This document shows positions 22,015 through 34,630 of a DNA stretch of 64,000 nt, in pieces. The stretch's first letter is position 1, and each line of letters opens with the position of its first letter. The position numbers were made by a program, and so were the translations under genes. The DNA is from Narthecium ossifragum (Eukaryota; Streptophyta; Magnoliopsida; Dioscoreales; Nartheciaceae), in the NCBI GenBank assembly GCA_963920575.1, contig OY986965.1:23678829-23742828 (forward strand), in the 5' to 3' direction. Under the pieces are notes generated by a model. The model made no database searches, had not been told where the DNA came from, and was given only the letters and a program-made list of their open reading frames with translations.

Positions 22015-24593
22015 AGTTTTATATTTTTTTTTCCGTATTTTCCTTAATTTTTAGGATTTTTCATGATGTTTTTTCATTTTTTTTCCGTCTTTTTCCTATT
22101 TTTCCGAATTTTCTCTCTCCTCTCGCTCTTTTCTTCCCCCCGCGGCTCGTCGTCCCGGCTTGTCGGCTCATCCCCGAGCCGACGACCACCGCCGCCCGTC
22201 GCCACCTCTCCGGTCGTCCCCAGCCCCTAAAAATACCGCCGATACCTCCGCCAACCTTCCACCTATTCATCCCCGTCCTTCATTTCCCTCGCCACCTTCT
22301 CCTCCGACGCCGGTGAGCCACCCCGCCGTCGTCTTCACCGCCATTCACGGCCGCTCACCGCCCCAAACCACCTCCATAACCTTCCTCAGGCCACCACGAA
22401 GCTTCCTCCACAATCAAAACACCTCCTTGCCGCCGGGATCATCGACTTCTACCGCCGTCGGTTTCCACCTTTCCGACCACCCTCAATCCGCCGCCTGGAA
22501 GCTCCATCCTTTAATCAAACCTCATAGGAAGCTTCCTAACCCTTCTGCGATGCTTCCTCAACCCTTTCCGTCCTTGATTGGAGCTCCGACCATCGGATTC
22601 CAATTCCGGCAATCATCCTCCTCCGCGCCGATCACGTCCGATCAGCCACTTAGAAGCCACTATTCTTAGATCAGAGGTCACTGGAGGACTCCTTAGACAT
22701 CCACGATTCTTCCTGTCATGGTCCTATCCTCCGGCGATGAGCTTTCACCGTCGATCCGTCGCCGGCGAGCTCTCAGCCGTCTGATTCTTCTTGGACGTGA
22801 TCCAGGTGCTCCAAAGCTCATATTTTCGATCGGACGGTACATAACTTCAATCAGGACCATAATCTTTATAGTCAAGTCATCCAGACATCCCAGAGCATTC
22901 ACGGGTGTTCACTTTTCCCTATCTCCGCTAATTTCGAATTTGATCTCGCCGCGGGCTGCAGACCATGGATGAGAACGACCATACTGCGGATTACGAATAA
23001 TTTGATGCTCTGCTTGGATATTTTGGTTCTTTATTTCCTTATCTGTGATGTCTAGAAGATTAATTTTGATGTATTCTCTCCGTTACTATTTATCTGTACA
23101 TGTTATATTTTTATGTGATGAATGTTTGTACGGATTAATATATCATGAAAATACAAAGGAGACTCTGTCGAAATTTTCTATGATTCTAATACCTTTTTGG
23201 ACTTTTATTTGTTATATTTGATCTTTTTGGAAAGGTATATAATTGTGGGACAGGTTATGGTGGGGAAGGAAGTATTTATTCTATGATGGTGGTGCCTAAA
23301 CTAAAATTGGAAGAGCGAGAAATCTATTTCTAAGGCGTTCATGATGGTTATCTCTACCCTTTACTTCTTGATTTATTTTTGTGACTTAGTGTAATTGGGG
23401 ACAATTACATTTAAGTTGGGGGGTAGCATTCATAAATTTCATGCTCATATATTTCTATTTTTATTTTCTGGTAACCAAATATTATACATCCCTTGAAATA
23501 TGTCAAAAGGATGAAATTATGATATGATTTGACAAAGGTGCATGTTTTAGAAATTTATTTTATGAATTATTCTGAGACGTGTATGTCATATAGGAAATAG
23601 TAAATTTTGCTATGCATGACATTATTTCTATACTTTAACACTTTTACCATGATCTAAGGATAACTCGACATATCCTAATGCACATGTTCACTTCCACATG
23701 TTAAGGGGTTGATATTAGATTCGAAACATGATACTAGGATAGATTTACAATTCTTGATCATGACACAGAAAATACATTAACACATGCAATTATCTGAGTA
23801 TGCGAAAAAAGAAGAAGGGATTTTCAACTTAGTAACCGGGCAGTGTGCCTAGCCAGCGTGGTGTTCGCGTAAAACGGTTGAATTTCCTTACAAAAAAAAA
23901 ATGACTAGTTATGATTTGTAGCCTTCATGGTTTGAGCATTAGAGTCTGAAGAGTGTTCTACACTTAGTGCCCTAAAACCGTCTGGTTTGGGAGTCACTGG
24001 CTTGAACCTCGTTACATGGACCATGAAGAAAGCTTAAGAAATCATAACATTGCACATGTCATATATATAAAAGAAAAGAAAAGAAAAGAAAAGAAAAGAA
24101 AACAGATATTGCTATGTGATAAGTGAAAGATATGTGCTTGGATAGGATTGTGATCTTGAATAGTTGAAGTGTTTAGATATAATTGATGCTCTGAAGCATG
24201 TGGAACCCCAATCACACACAGGAGTGTTAAAGTTAGTCTTAATCATGATTAAATATGTTGAAGTGTTGGAAATATGTTATGACATGTTTTGATTTACCAT
24301 ATTTTTATGTGACTGTGAGTTGAAGGATGAATTCATGGATAGGCTTTCTATTTCATGCATTAGAGTTAATGAATATTATGATGGATTTCTAATGATATAT
24401 TCAAGGGGATGTATAGATGTTTGTGGGTGTCATCACTAGAAACCCTCAGGAGACTATAACTCCTCCACTGGGGTAACCCAGGGGTTTAAAGCTTGTTGCA
24501 CATGCTAAGTGCAATCGTGAGACCTACGAAAGTGGCTAGTTAGATTTATTGTTTTCTTTTTATCTTTTCTTTGCTCGAGGACTAGCAAAGTGT
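22015..24593 (+). other. E 3' region: C-rich block, conserved hairpins, internal polypurine tract
   Basis: 22100-22970 is C-rich with long but domain-free frames, like the block before the env-position ORFs of C and F. The hairpin TGTAATTG-GGGA-CAATTACA (23390-23409) is followed by AAGTTGGGGGGTAG (23413-23426). One AACCG...CGGTT unit lies at 23833-23879 and an (AAAAG)n microsatellite at 24069-24101. AGGAG-loop-CTCCT (24448-24464) and CCACTGGG-GTAA-CCCAGGGG (24465-24484) sit about 110-145 bases before the terminal polypurine tract. Confidence 0.7.
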
Positions 24594-24606
24594 AAGCTGG
24601 GGGGTG
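24594..24606 (+). other. Terminal polypurine tract of E
   Basis: AAGCTGGGGGGTG directly precedes the 3' LTR. Confidence 0.85.
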
Positions 24607-26036
24607 TGATGAGTCACTAAATATTCATGATTAAACCCCTTAACTTAGCTTTGTTAGGCCTAGAGTAGTTGTATTTGATAGCTTGTTAGTTGATTTCAGG
24701 TTTGATCATGCTTTGAGGAGAAATGCAAGAAATTCGATTAATATGCTGAAATACACTGCTCTGTCGACTGTTAGCACAATATTCACCAGATATTATCCTT
24801 AAGTCTAAATATTCTGAAATTTGGGTGACATCTAGAAGACATCAAGACATACAACTTTCATGTTGGACACTTTCAGAGATTCCTGATGAGTTGATAGCAG
24901 TTTTGAAGAAGATGGAGATATTTAGCTGCTGGAAGACTGGTACGTCGACGCTCGGGAGAATATTCGCCAAATATTCTAGTTAAGTTCAAATATTACAAAC
25001 TCTTCGGGAGAAGACAGAAGACTTCCAAATCTACATCTTTTGTGTTGGACTCATTCTCAAATTCCGAACCGGTTGAGCCCAGTCGCGATTAGAAGAAGCT
25101 GTCAGGGTTGGACCAGGAATTCCGAGTTGCACTTGAGGTCTAACTTAACCTTGAAACCCTAATCCGGGAATTAAGATATAAAAAGGGCTTTGTGGCTGGA
25201 AAACCAGAGGCCTCCATAGAGAGAAACAGAGGAATTCAGATTGGAGAAGAAGACGGAGATGCGGTGTGGATCCCTAACCTTCTTCATCGAATACATGGAT
25301 CTCATCCAAAAGATGAGTAGCTAAACTCTATACTTAGGGATCTCATGAAGCTTTAGTGTAGCTTCTTTGTATTTTCTAGTTTGATTCTTGTTATCTTTTC
25401 AAAGACATGATCCTATGAATATGGTTTTATTTTATAAAGAGTTGAGGGAACAAAGTTCCTCGACGTACATTCAGACCTACTTGATTGCTGTGCTTAATGG
25501 TAGAGATTCGTAGGATGGTTTTTATGTTGCTTTTGTGTATGCCTTTGAGATAGTTTATGCTAAGCAAAGATAGATTGTACTCATGTTAAGTCCGAAGACA
25601 GTCTATGCTAAGCGAAGATAGACTATGCCGTAGGATAACATGAGCGTTCTTTTAGGGATTAATGCGAGCTTAAGAAGCCGTGATTCCATATGTCTAGATT
25701 AGAGAACAAGAGGATACTAGAGAATACAAGAGGTGAAATTAGAGTGGATTGAGTAATCCCTAGGTTGTTTCTCTCATTAATCTACTTCAACCTTTTCATT
25801 GCTTTTTCAGTAGTTTAATTCCTTAGATAACAAAACCATTGAAACTCCTTTTCTTCGCCTTAGGACTTGAGTTTAGAGATTTAATTTGATTTCTTCTTTT
25901 GTTAAACAATCTTTCCCTGTGGTTCGACTCCGGATCTCACCACTGTTCTACATTTGTAGAGTAGTATTGATTGAAGGATTATAAATTCTAAATTGCGTTT
26001 TGCATACGTTTTAACGACGACGTTTGTGAGCGATCA
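24607..26036 (+). repeat. Element E 3' LTR
   Basis: 1430 bp, same length as the 5' copy, about 11 substitutions and no indels seen. The uORF at 25259-25324 is kept. Confidence 0.95.
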
Positions 26037-26041
26037 GACTT

Positions 26042-26880
26042 CCAGAGGCCGAACCCACCTAGGTTCAGTGGTGCTGGAGGCGACCCAGTGGTGGCGGACG
26101 ACTGGCTGGAGGGAGTCAGTCGCGTCCTTGACACTCTGTTCGTCCAGGATGACCGGGTTCGGGTCAGACTTGCCGCGTTCCAGCTCGACGGGGACACTTT
26201 GACCTGGTGGCGCTCTTTTTAGGCCGCCAGGGACGGGAGTGACCAATCGTGGGCCGTGTTTCGTTCGTCGTTTCTTAGCGCGTTCTTTCCCCGCAGTGCG
26301 CGCTCGGCCCTTGTCCGTGAGTACCAGACCCTTTCTTAGGGTACTCAGTCGATAATACAGTACGCAGCTAGGTTCACGAGACTTGCCAGATTCGCTAGTG
26401 CGGTGTCGACGGACCCTCTTGCCAGAGCGGAGCAATTCCAGTGGGGGCTTAGGCCCGAGCTCAGGCGGCTGATCGCGGCTCAGCGCGCTAGCATGTATGT
26501 CGAGGCACTGGACTGTGCCTTGGCAGTTGAGGCTCAGTTGCCGGAGCCGGGGCCCAGGGCAGTCCAGCCGGCGTCGTCTGCGAGCACCAGTGGCGGAGGA
26601 CAACCACAGAGAGCAACTCAGGGCAGGAGAGATTCGTGGAGGCAGCAGAGATACTCACGACACCAGCATCCACCCCAGTACCAACAGCAGCCCAGGTAGG
26701 GAGGCCATCCACTTCTTCTGGCTGGGCCTCAGGGGCAGACGTCCGGAGGAGGAGGCCAGAGCCAGCAGCTAGCGATTGAACCTCCTGTGTGCTTCGAGTG
26801 CCGGCAGATAGGGCACTTTCGCCGAGACTATCCGACGTTGAGGGCACAGTCAGTTCGTGGTGGAGCATGCGGAGGTTGAC
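26042..26880 (+). pseudogene. Element B gag, main part
   Basis: Continues from 16753 with NPPRFSGAGGDP. It has stops near 26220 and 26338 and frame changes, then the Arg/Gln-rich region. The zinc knuckle near 26790-26835 reads C-x2-C-x4-H-x4-Y, the last cysteine changed to tyrosine. Confidence 0.75.
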
Positions 26881-27089
26881 GGATACCAGGAGCCAGGAGA
26901 GGTAGAGGTCGCGGCGGAGGTTGAGGCGGACCCAGAGGGGGAGTTTACGCACTTCCAGGCCGCAAGTACCCAGACTTTGTTCAGCCACCTTTTCAGCCCT
27001 ACCAGTACCCGCCACCCCAGCAGACTTTAGCTCTTCCACCAGCCCCAGTTGACCCTCCTGTTCTCAGAGGTACCTTCCAGCTTTTCAGT

Positions 27090-28280
27090 TCATTTGTAGA
27101 TGTTCTGATAGATTCTGGGGCGTCTCATTCCTTTGTAGCTAGCGAATGTGTGGCATCGCTAGGGCTAGAGACTGAGCCACTTGGAGTCACACTACACTTA
27201 GACACACCCATCGGCGGAGAGGCTCGTGTCGAGCTGATCTACCGTTCTTGTGAGTTGGAGGTTGGGGGCCTCCGTGTCTTTCTAGACCTTCGGGTGCTAG
27301 ACATGGTCAGGTTCGACGTGATTCTCGGTATGGATTGGCTGACTTCATACCGAGCCGTCATCGACTGTGGCCGTCGCAGGGTGACTGCTTGGACACCTGA
27401 CGGCGCTCGTTTTGTTTTGCTTGGGGATCGCCAGTCGAGCGATTCCCTCTTGTGTGGTTGCTTTCCCAGGCGCGAGGGCCAGCTGTCAGCTTTACTGGCG
27501 CGCCTTTCCTTGTTCGCTGCAGAGGGCAGTCGAGAGAGCAGTTTGCCTGCAGTAGTTTGTGAGTTTGCTGACGTCTTCCCAGACGAGCTACCGGGCCTTC
27601 CTCCTTCCAGAGCAGTAGACTTCCAGATAGATCTTGTATCGGGTACCGGGCCGATCTCTCTGCCAGCTTTCAGGATGGCACCAGCAGAGCAGAGGGAGCT
27701 GAGGGTCCAGCTGGACGGGTTGATCGGCAGAGGTTTCATCCGTGCCAGCACGTCACCTTGGCCAGCTCCTGTATTGTTCGCAAAGAAGAAGGACGGTACG
27801 CTTCGTCTTTGCATTGATTACCGGAAGCTGAACAGGGTGACTGTGAAGAACAAGTATTCGATGCCGAGGATCAATGACTTGTTCGACCAGCTCCGAGGCT
27901 CTTCTGTCTTTTCGAAGATCGATCTCCGTACCGGCTATCACCAGTTGAGGATTCGGGATTGCGACATCCCGAAGACGGCTTTCCGTACGAGGTACGGGTT
28001 GTACGAGTTCACGGTGATGCCGTTCGGCTTGACGAACGCATCAGCGGCGTTCATGGATCTGATGCAGAGGGTCTTCCGACCGTACTTAGATCAGTTCATG
28101 GTGGTTTTCGTCGACGACATCCTAGTCTACTCACGTACCGTGGAGGAGCACGAGCAGCATCTGAGGACAGTGTTGCAGTTGTTGAGGGGGCATAGGCTAT
28201 ATGACAAAGCCGCCAAATGTGAGTTCTGGCGTCCTGAGGTGCAGTTTCTGGGGCACGTGGTGTCAGCGGCAGGCATTTTC
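27090..28280 (+). pseudogene. Element B protease and reverse transcriptase
   Basis: An open stretch with protease LIDSGASHS (near 27105) and [10 protein letters not shown], linker [18 protein letters not shown], then reverse transcriptase with [31 protein letters not shown] and an intact FVDDIL catalytic box near 28107-28124. One extra base near 28275-28279 shifts the frame; the protein resumes at [10 protein letters not shown]. Apart from that shift this section is well kept. Confidence 0.9.
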
Positions 28281-30418
28281 AGTTGATCCGGCCAAGATCG
28301 AGGCAGTGCTACAGTGGCAGAGACCGCCGACAGTGTTCGAGGTCCCCAGTTTCCTCGGCTTGGCGGGTTACTACAGGAGGTTCGTGTGGGACTTCTCCAG
28401 GGTTGCAGGGCCGCTGACCAGGTTGACACAGAAGGCGGTCCCATTTGTTTGGGACGAAGTGTGCGAGCAGGCTTTCATCCAGTTGAGAACCAGGCTGACG
28501 AGTGCACCGATCCTGATAGTTTCAGAGCGAGGCGTCGGCTACAGTGTCTTTTGTGACGCCAGTGGGGAGGGTCTAGGCTGTGTGCTTATGCAGGAGGGCC
28601 ATGTGGTGGCCTACGGTTCCAGGCAGCTGAAGACCCATGAGAGGAACTATCCAGTCCACGATCTCGAGCTTGCAGTGGTTGTCTTCGCTCTGAAGACGTG
28701 GCGGCACTACCTCTACGGTGAGCGGTTCTCGGTGTACTCTGATCATAATAGTTTGAGGCACGTGTTTACCCAGCGTGACCTCAACCTCAGGCAGCGACGG
28801 TGGATGGAGCTTCTAGAGGACTACGACTTTGAGTTGCATTACCACCCTGGTAAGGCAAACGTCGTAGCAGACGCTCTAATCAGGCAGACCAGAGACAGCA
28901 GAGTGACCTTGGCAGCGATGTCAGCTCGGCAGTGGCAGATGCTAGAGACAGTTAGTCAGTTCGGGCTTGACTTCGAGGACCGGGCGGCAGGTGGTTTCTT
29001 GTATGCTGTTCGCAGCATTCCAGTTCTTTTGGCGAGAGTGATCGAGGCACAGGCTGGAGACCCAGAGCTCGTGGAGACCCGTGCTGCGGTCGGCACCGAG
29101 CACGCGGTTGAGGGCTGGACAGTGTCGGCAGACAGTGGTCTACTCTTCAGAGGCAGAGTTGCAGTTCCAGCAGACCCGGCGTTGCGAGAGGAGATCCTTC
29201 ACGAGTTCCACCACTCCTGTTTCGCCGTTCACCCCGGGAGCACCAAGATGTACCACGATCTTCACCGACAGTTCTGGTGGTGCGGGATGAAGAGGTCAGT
29301 AGCTGAGTTTGTTTCCAGATGCTTCACCTGTCAGAAGGTGAAGGCAGAGCACAGACGGACCCCAGGTTTGTTGTGGCCACTTCCAGTGCCAGAGTGGAAG
29401 TGGGAACATATAGCTATGTACTTCGTCACCGGGTTACCCAGGTCACCGAGGGGGAATGATGCGATTTGGGTCATCGTCGATCGACGGACCAAATCGGCTC
29501 ATTTCCTCCCCATGAGGACGACAGATCCAGTTGCCAGACAGAGCCAGAGGTACATCGACGAGGTGGTATGACTGCACGGCATCCCAGTGTCGATAGTGTT
29601 AGACAGAGATCCCAGATTCACCGATAGGCTCTGGAGCAGCTTCCAAGACTCCTTGGGGACAACACTGACGTTCAGCACAGCTTTCCACCCTCAAACAGAC
29701 GGACAGTCGGAGCGGACTATCCAGATCTTGGAGGACATGCTCAGAGCATGTGTGCTAGATGTTGGAGATACTTGGGAGCAGCACGTGACTTTGGTGGAGT
29801 TTGCCTACAACAAAAAGCTTTCAGGCCAGTTTGGGTTTTGCACCCTTTGAGGCGTTGTACGGCAGACTGTGTCGCTCACCGGTGTGTTGGACAGAGGTTA
29901 GGGAGGCGTCCCTTACCGGTCCGGACATCATCAGAAAGTCGTCAGAGAGGTTGGCTTAGATCAGGCAGAGGCTTCTGACAGCGCAGAGCAGGCAGAAGAG
30001 CTACGCAGATCGCAGGCGACGACCCCTGGAGTTCGCAGTTGGCGACAGAGTGCTACTGAAGGTGTCCACACGCAGAAGGTCGATCAGGTTTGGTAGCAGG
30101 GGCAAGCTAGCGCCGAGGCTCACGGGTCCTTTTGAGATCGTCAGGCGCGTTGGAGCAGTCGCCTACCAGTTAGCTCTACCTCCGCACATGTCAGCAGTCC
30201 ACCCCACCTTCCATATATCTATGCTGAGGAAGTATATTCCAGATCCTTCTCACGTGATCAGACACGATGACATTGAGGTGGAGGAGGACGCTACCTACAT
30301 AGAGCAGCCAGTGCAGATCTTGGACAGACGAGATCAGGTGCTGAGAGGCAGGTCGTTACCGTTGGTTATGGTCAGATGGAGGCATGGCAGTGCAGAGAGT
30401 CTGACATGGGAGTGAGAG
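28281..30418 (+). pseudogene. Element B RNase H, integrase and chromovirus tail
   Basis: RNase H carries [27 protein letters not shown] and YSDHNSLRH. The integrase has the zinc-binding residues of HHSCFAVHPG and CFTCQK. The first catalytic Asp of the expected MDFVTGLP is Tyr (codon 29419-29421), so the core is dead. A TGA at 29569-29571 and a frame break near 29840 follow. The last frame (30050-30415) holds the integrase C-terminus (GPFEIVRRVGAVAYQL, HPTFHISMLRKY) and the Tekay-type tail ILDRRDQVL, PLVMVRWR. Confidence 0.9.
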
Positions 30419-30589
30419 GATCGCATGCGTCGGGAGTTTCCCCGACTGTTCACCTCTTCAGGTAGTTCCTTGTTGTGGGCATTGGCGCCCCTAGTTGTAG
30501 CCTTGTTTGTGCAGGTAGGCCAAGTTGTTTCTTTTTCCCCGACTTCAACCTTGAATTTCGGGACGAAATTCTTTTTAAGGTTGTTAGGT

Positions 30590-33009
30590 TGTGAGGGCCC
30601 GTCCCTCTGACCTGGCTCGATCGAGTGGGTCGAGGGCCATTTTCCTGTTGGTTTGTTTCCGCGTCGGGTACGATCAGGCGATCGTATGGCAGTTTGGACT
30701 CCGGGGGCATTTTGGTAAATATGCCCTCTGGTGGTCGGTTTTACACCCGCGTTGCACCCACGGCCTTTGATTGATGTATGTGTTTGATTAGAATCTCTAG
30801 GGTGCGTCTGATCGGAAGATCGGAGCTCGATCGGGAAAGATCGAATCAGACGGCTGAGATCGATCCGAATTTCTATATATGCCCTGTCTCTTTCTCTCTC
30901 TCTTCTCGCCTGCCTGTCGTTGTCTCCTTCTCTCTCTTTCTCTCTCCTTCGGCTGAGCTAGGGCTTGGAGACGCGGCTTTCGAGGCGTGGATCTTGGCGG
31001 TTCGACATGTTGGATGCGTGGAGGAGCTGCCCTACTTGCTCAAGTAGGTGTTTCTACCTCGATCTCATGATCGAGTTCTTATAGGATAGGTTTAATGCCT
31101 TTTTGCTATAGGGATACTTGTTAGAATGTTATGTAGCTCATTGTACATGTGTGGTGAATGATTTGAAGTATTCCTATCTCGCGATTTCCGTATTCTAACG
31201 GCTGGTTTCCGTATTATCGCCGTTTCGTCGGTTTTTGCCTCTTTTGACCTAGATAGGAGATTTAACCATCAAAAATGTGATTTCTTCATACCATTAGTTT
31301 CCACATCGTTAATTACACATGCTTGCAAAATCTCATTGATTTCCAACAAGATCTGATGTTTGAAATTCATGAAATTGGATTTCCGACACTGTTCTAATGA
31401 ACAGTGCAATAGGCTCGACGGTCGATCGGTGCATCTACCGTCAAGCGTTGATACGCTCTTTCTGGGCATGACGGTCGACCGTCGGATCGACCGTCACATC
31501 GTCCGTCAGGCTCTGTCGGGTTTTTGGCCTCCCACGGTCGATGCACCGATCGACTGCGGGATCCCTCCCTTTTTCATCCCGCCTCACGGTCGACCGCCGG
31601 ATCGACCGTCGCATCGTCCGTGAGGCTCTATCCCGTTTTGGGCTTCCCAGGGTCGATGGGTGGATCGACCGTCGCCCTTATGGTTTTCCTCGTTTTGGTC
31701 CCACGGTCGACTGCCGGATCGACCGTGACATCGACCGTGGCCTCACGGTCGACCGTCGGATCGACCGTGGGCCCTTAAGCAGGGTTTTCTGGCTTTTCTT
31801 GAATGGCTTTCATTTGGGATTGGTATCTAAACATGTTGGGAGGTTGGTATGTTGTTTTCATAAAGGTTTCAAGGGATTTTCCATTGAGATTAAGGAATAA
31901 ATCACATGTATATCCCCTTTCAGTAAATTGATGATTTGGCTTGCATTTAAATACATGTGTGGTTCGTAATTAGATGCTTAATTGATTGCTTAGCCATTAG
32001 CTAGCTATGAGTACTAGCTAATGTGGAACTGTGGAACCTTAGCCTCTTGCCGGCGAGTGCCGAGGGCTATTGTATATCTGTTGAACCTATAACTGATGCT
32101 GTGGCATGTAGAGACATCTAGGATAGATGTTTGCCTAGGCTCATGCATTGTGTGCATTAGAGGCATCTGAGCTTAGGCGGGCGATGGTTTGGGTCGCCGA
32201 TCCGAGGCTCTCGGGTAGCTCGGATCTAGCAAAGTGCTAGGTAGTCAGGATTTGGGTGTGATTGTATAATGGAATCTCTTGTTATTGAGCATTTGCGATA
32301 GTTGACTCTGATCAATGTTTGAGGTTTAGAGGTCGTGTTGTCTTCCAAGGCAAAGTGCTAAGGATGGATGTCGATGCGTTCCTGACGTGGTTCCCCAAGG
32401 CATGGTATTCCTGCTTGGGTAAGGGTGATCATGCATGTTACTGTTCCTTGGCCTCCTGGTAACATGTTCATGAGAGAGGTTTCATGACAGGAGCCCTTGG
32501 GACATCAACAGGGTTGTGGGACCCATGGCATCCGTTATACTTGAGCAGGGAGATACCACTGTTGTTGTTTTTCTCCTTTCAGTGTGCCGTAGAGTAGAAC
32601 CCTACTGAGCTTATCGCTCACTCCTACCCGGGTTGCGTTTGCAGGTGCAGGCGGCAGTTCTTCGTCTGTGGAGCAGGCAGGATCGGCCTTTGGTGGCGCG
32701 AGTACGTCCAGAGGTGCTTGAGGTTGCTGGAGGATCGACTGTTGTACTTTTGATAGTTTGTATATTATAAACACCTTTGAGGAATTTTGGATGTTTGTAT
32801 AATATCTGTCCCTTGGAGGATTTTATTCTAGAATCTTGTATCAGTACAACTTGATGTATATATATGAATTGAATGTCAGTTTCACCTCTGGAATATAAAT
32901 TGTTTCAATTATCCGTCTTTTCCGTTTCGTATCGCGCCAATTGAAGATGAATAGTGATAGGAACCCTCACGCCCTATTCTGAATGGGTTTTCTGGGTCGG
33001 GGTGTGACA
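30590..33009 (+). repeat. Element B 3' LTR
   Basis: 2420 bp, TGTGAGGGCC to GGTGTGACA, preceded by the chromovirus-typical TTTCGGGACGAAATTC and a short purine run. The palindrome cluster at 31416-31771 has extra GGTCGACCGTCGGATCGACC units compared with the 5' LTR. Confidence 0.93.
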
Positions 33010-34033
33010 GATCATGTCATAGGAGAGGGATCGGTCCTACTTGTTTATTTAATTTTGACAGAATGTAGTGTTTTTTGCACTACACCTTCCGATCGATCCT
33101 TCTATCTCTCCTTCAATAAGTAGAAACTAATGCGAGAGTAGGATCGATCCTTCCTATCGTGACCGATCGATCCTAGGTGGCTATTCTTTGGTGATAGAAC
33201 GTGGTGTTTTGGACGAGTTACCTTCCGATCGATCCTTCTATTCGTCCTTTCCATTGAGTCTAGTTGAGTAAGTAAGATCGATCCTTTTAAACGAGTTAGA
33301 TCGATCGGGCCTATTTATTCACTATATCATCCGATCACACCCGATGCATCCACGTGGCGATGGATCGATCCAGCCGATCTAGTCCGATCGATCCTGCTCG
33401 AGTCTTTCTAAAACACACTTGGTCGCACCGTCGCCGTCGCCGTCTCCAAGTCGGACGCAGTTCCGATTTGAGCCATAACCGTTCGTCGGCCTTTCCATCC
33501 TTATCATCCTGGATTCCTACTCCGAATAGGTCTCCTACAGATTGGGTTTATATATATTTTTCTTGCTCCGCGGCCTCTGTTCTACACCTATTCTCTTGCG
33601 TCCGGCTCATGCTCTCCGATGACGTCTCCGATGTCGTCTCCGATTTCGGCGTGCTCCTCCGAGCAATTCCATCCTTCTGGTAAGACTCCAAAAGCATCAT
33701 CTTCTTATCTACACCGCGTTCTTTCGTTTTAATTGAGTGTCGACGCGGCGGAACCCATGGTTTTCGCCATGGATTCCGACCAATGACGCCGACAACTACG
33801 GCCGGCGTCAACCACATTCTTTTCCATGTTTCCCTTCTCTTCTTCTCCTTGTGTTCTTGTTTTCCAACACGTCTTCCCTCACCATGGCTTTCGTGAACCT
33901 TCAGCCCATCCTCTGTTTCCAGCCGTTTGAGTTTTTCCTTCATTCCGCGAGGGATCGATCTTCCTCCTTACAGACCGATTGATCCCTCCCTGTCCAGTCG
34001 TTCTTCTTGAGTTGGCTGTTACCAATGATCTAG
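33010..34033 (+). other. C region before the acidic ORF: palindrome array and C-rich leader-like block
   Basis: GATCGATCC-type sites at 33026-33395, then a TATATATATTT run near 33550 and a C-rich stretch with ACCCATGGTTTTCGCCATGG (33753-33772), shared with D. Short frames show no domains. A pyrimidine-poor TTTGCAG at 34034-34040 looks like a splice acceptor. Confidence 0.6.
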
Positions 34034-34630
34034 TTTGCAGGCGTACTCCACGATGTCTACATCCAAGGACGCTTCGTCGTCCGCCAGTGGCTGCCCACCT
34101 GGTTCGTCAGAGCACGATTTCGAGCGGGGTCTCCTGTGTCTCAAGCCTCGGGTTTTTCATCAGACGATGACTTTGCGGACTCCGCTGCCTCGAACCGCCC
34201 ACCGTCCCCGCCGGTCATCTTCTGTTGCCCTCCACGGGATTTCCCCGACCCTGTTTACCCTTCCGGCTCTGTTATTGAATATCCTATCGGTGTTGAATTT
34301 CTTGGGCCACTGCAAAATCCTGATGTCTTTGCCCGTCTCGTTTATGCCATCCAGCACGATCTCGACCTCGACGATCCGTGGGTTCCTTCCAAACTGCCAG
34401 ATGGGTATTCCATTGTTGTACCACCGCCGTCCCTGATCGACCCTGCGCTTCTGTTGCCATCGGTCTCACCGCCAGGATCCCCATACGCATCCGACGACCC
34501 TGATCGTCCATTGCCCCTGAGTTCGAGCGAGATTGATTCTGAGGACGAGGAAATTGGCGCCGATGAGCTCATGGATCTTCTGGAGGACGATGATGAAGAC
34601 GACGATGCGGACGTTGACAGTGATGATTAG
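34034..34630 (+). CDS. Acidic ORF of C, no ATG, possible spliced exon
   Basis: The frame is open from the TAG at 34031-34033 to TAG 34628-34630, about 198 codons, with no ATG near its start. AG at 34039-34040 could be a 3' splice site. The N-terminal part is basic and aromatic (RFVVRQWLPTWFVRARFR), the middle Pro/Ser-rich, and the last 40 residues almost all Asp/Glu. No family is recognised. It may be a coding exon of a spliced transcript or chance open sequence; the acidic tail resembles those of the gag proteins in composition only. Confidence 0.35.
   Translation, partial: FAGVLHDVYIQGRFVVRQWLPTWFVRARFRAGSPVSQASGFSSDDDFADSAASNRPPSPPVIFCCPPRDFPDPVYPSGSVIEYPIGVEFLGPLQNPDVFARLVYAIQHDLDLDDPWVPSKLPDGYSIVVPPPSLIDPALLLPSVSPPGSPYASDDPDRPLPLSSSEIDSEDEEIGADELMDLLEDDDEDDDADVDSDD

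Larger units (their letters stand above)
16754..26036 (+). mobile_element. Element E: young gag-only Athila-like retrotransposon
   Basis: It is complete: two 1430-bp LTRs, target duplication GACTT (16749-16753, 26037-26041), an aspartate-tRNA primer site, one long gag/protease ORF, the 46-nt post-stop element, a 2.6-kb 3' region and a terminal polypurine tract. No reverse transcriptase, RNase H or integrase is present. I count about 11 LTR differences in 1430 bp by eye, the lowest in the window. This fits the described class of terminal-repeat elements carrying only GAG, here with a protease too; movement would need pol from another element. Confidence 0.93.
13927..33009 (+). mobile_element. 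Element B: Tekay-type chromovirus interrupted by element E
   Basis: It has two LTRs of about 2.4 kb (13927-16341, 30590-33009), a primer site next to the 5' LTR, and gag, protease, reverse transcriptase, RNase H, integrase and the post-integrase tail motif ILDRRDQVL. It is related to A but is a distinct family with LTRs starting TGTGAGGGCC. Coding parts carry stops, a frameshift and a lost integrase catalytic residue, so it is inactive. E sits in its gag. Confidence 0.9.

Noticed and set aside
22160..22669. 169-codon Pro/Ser-rich ORF in E's 3' region
   Set aside because: Low-complexity frame without domain; overlapping frames are equally open.
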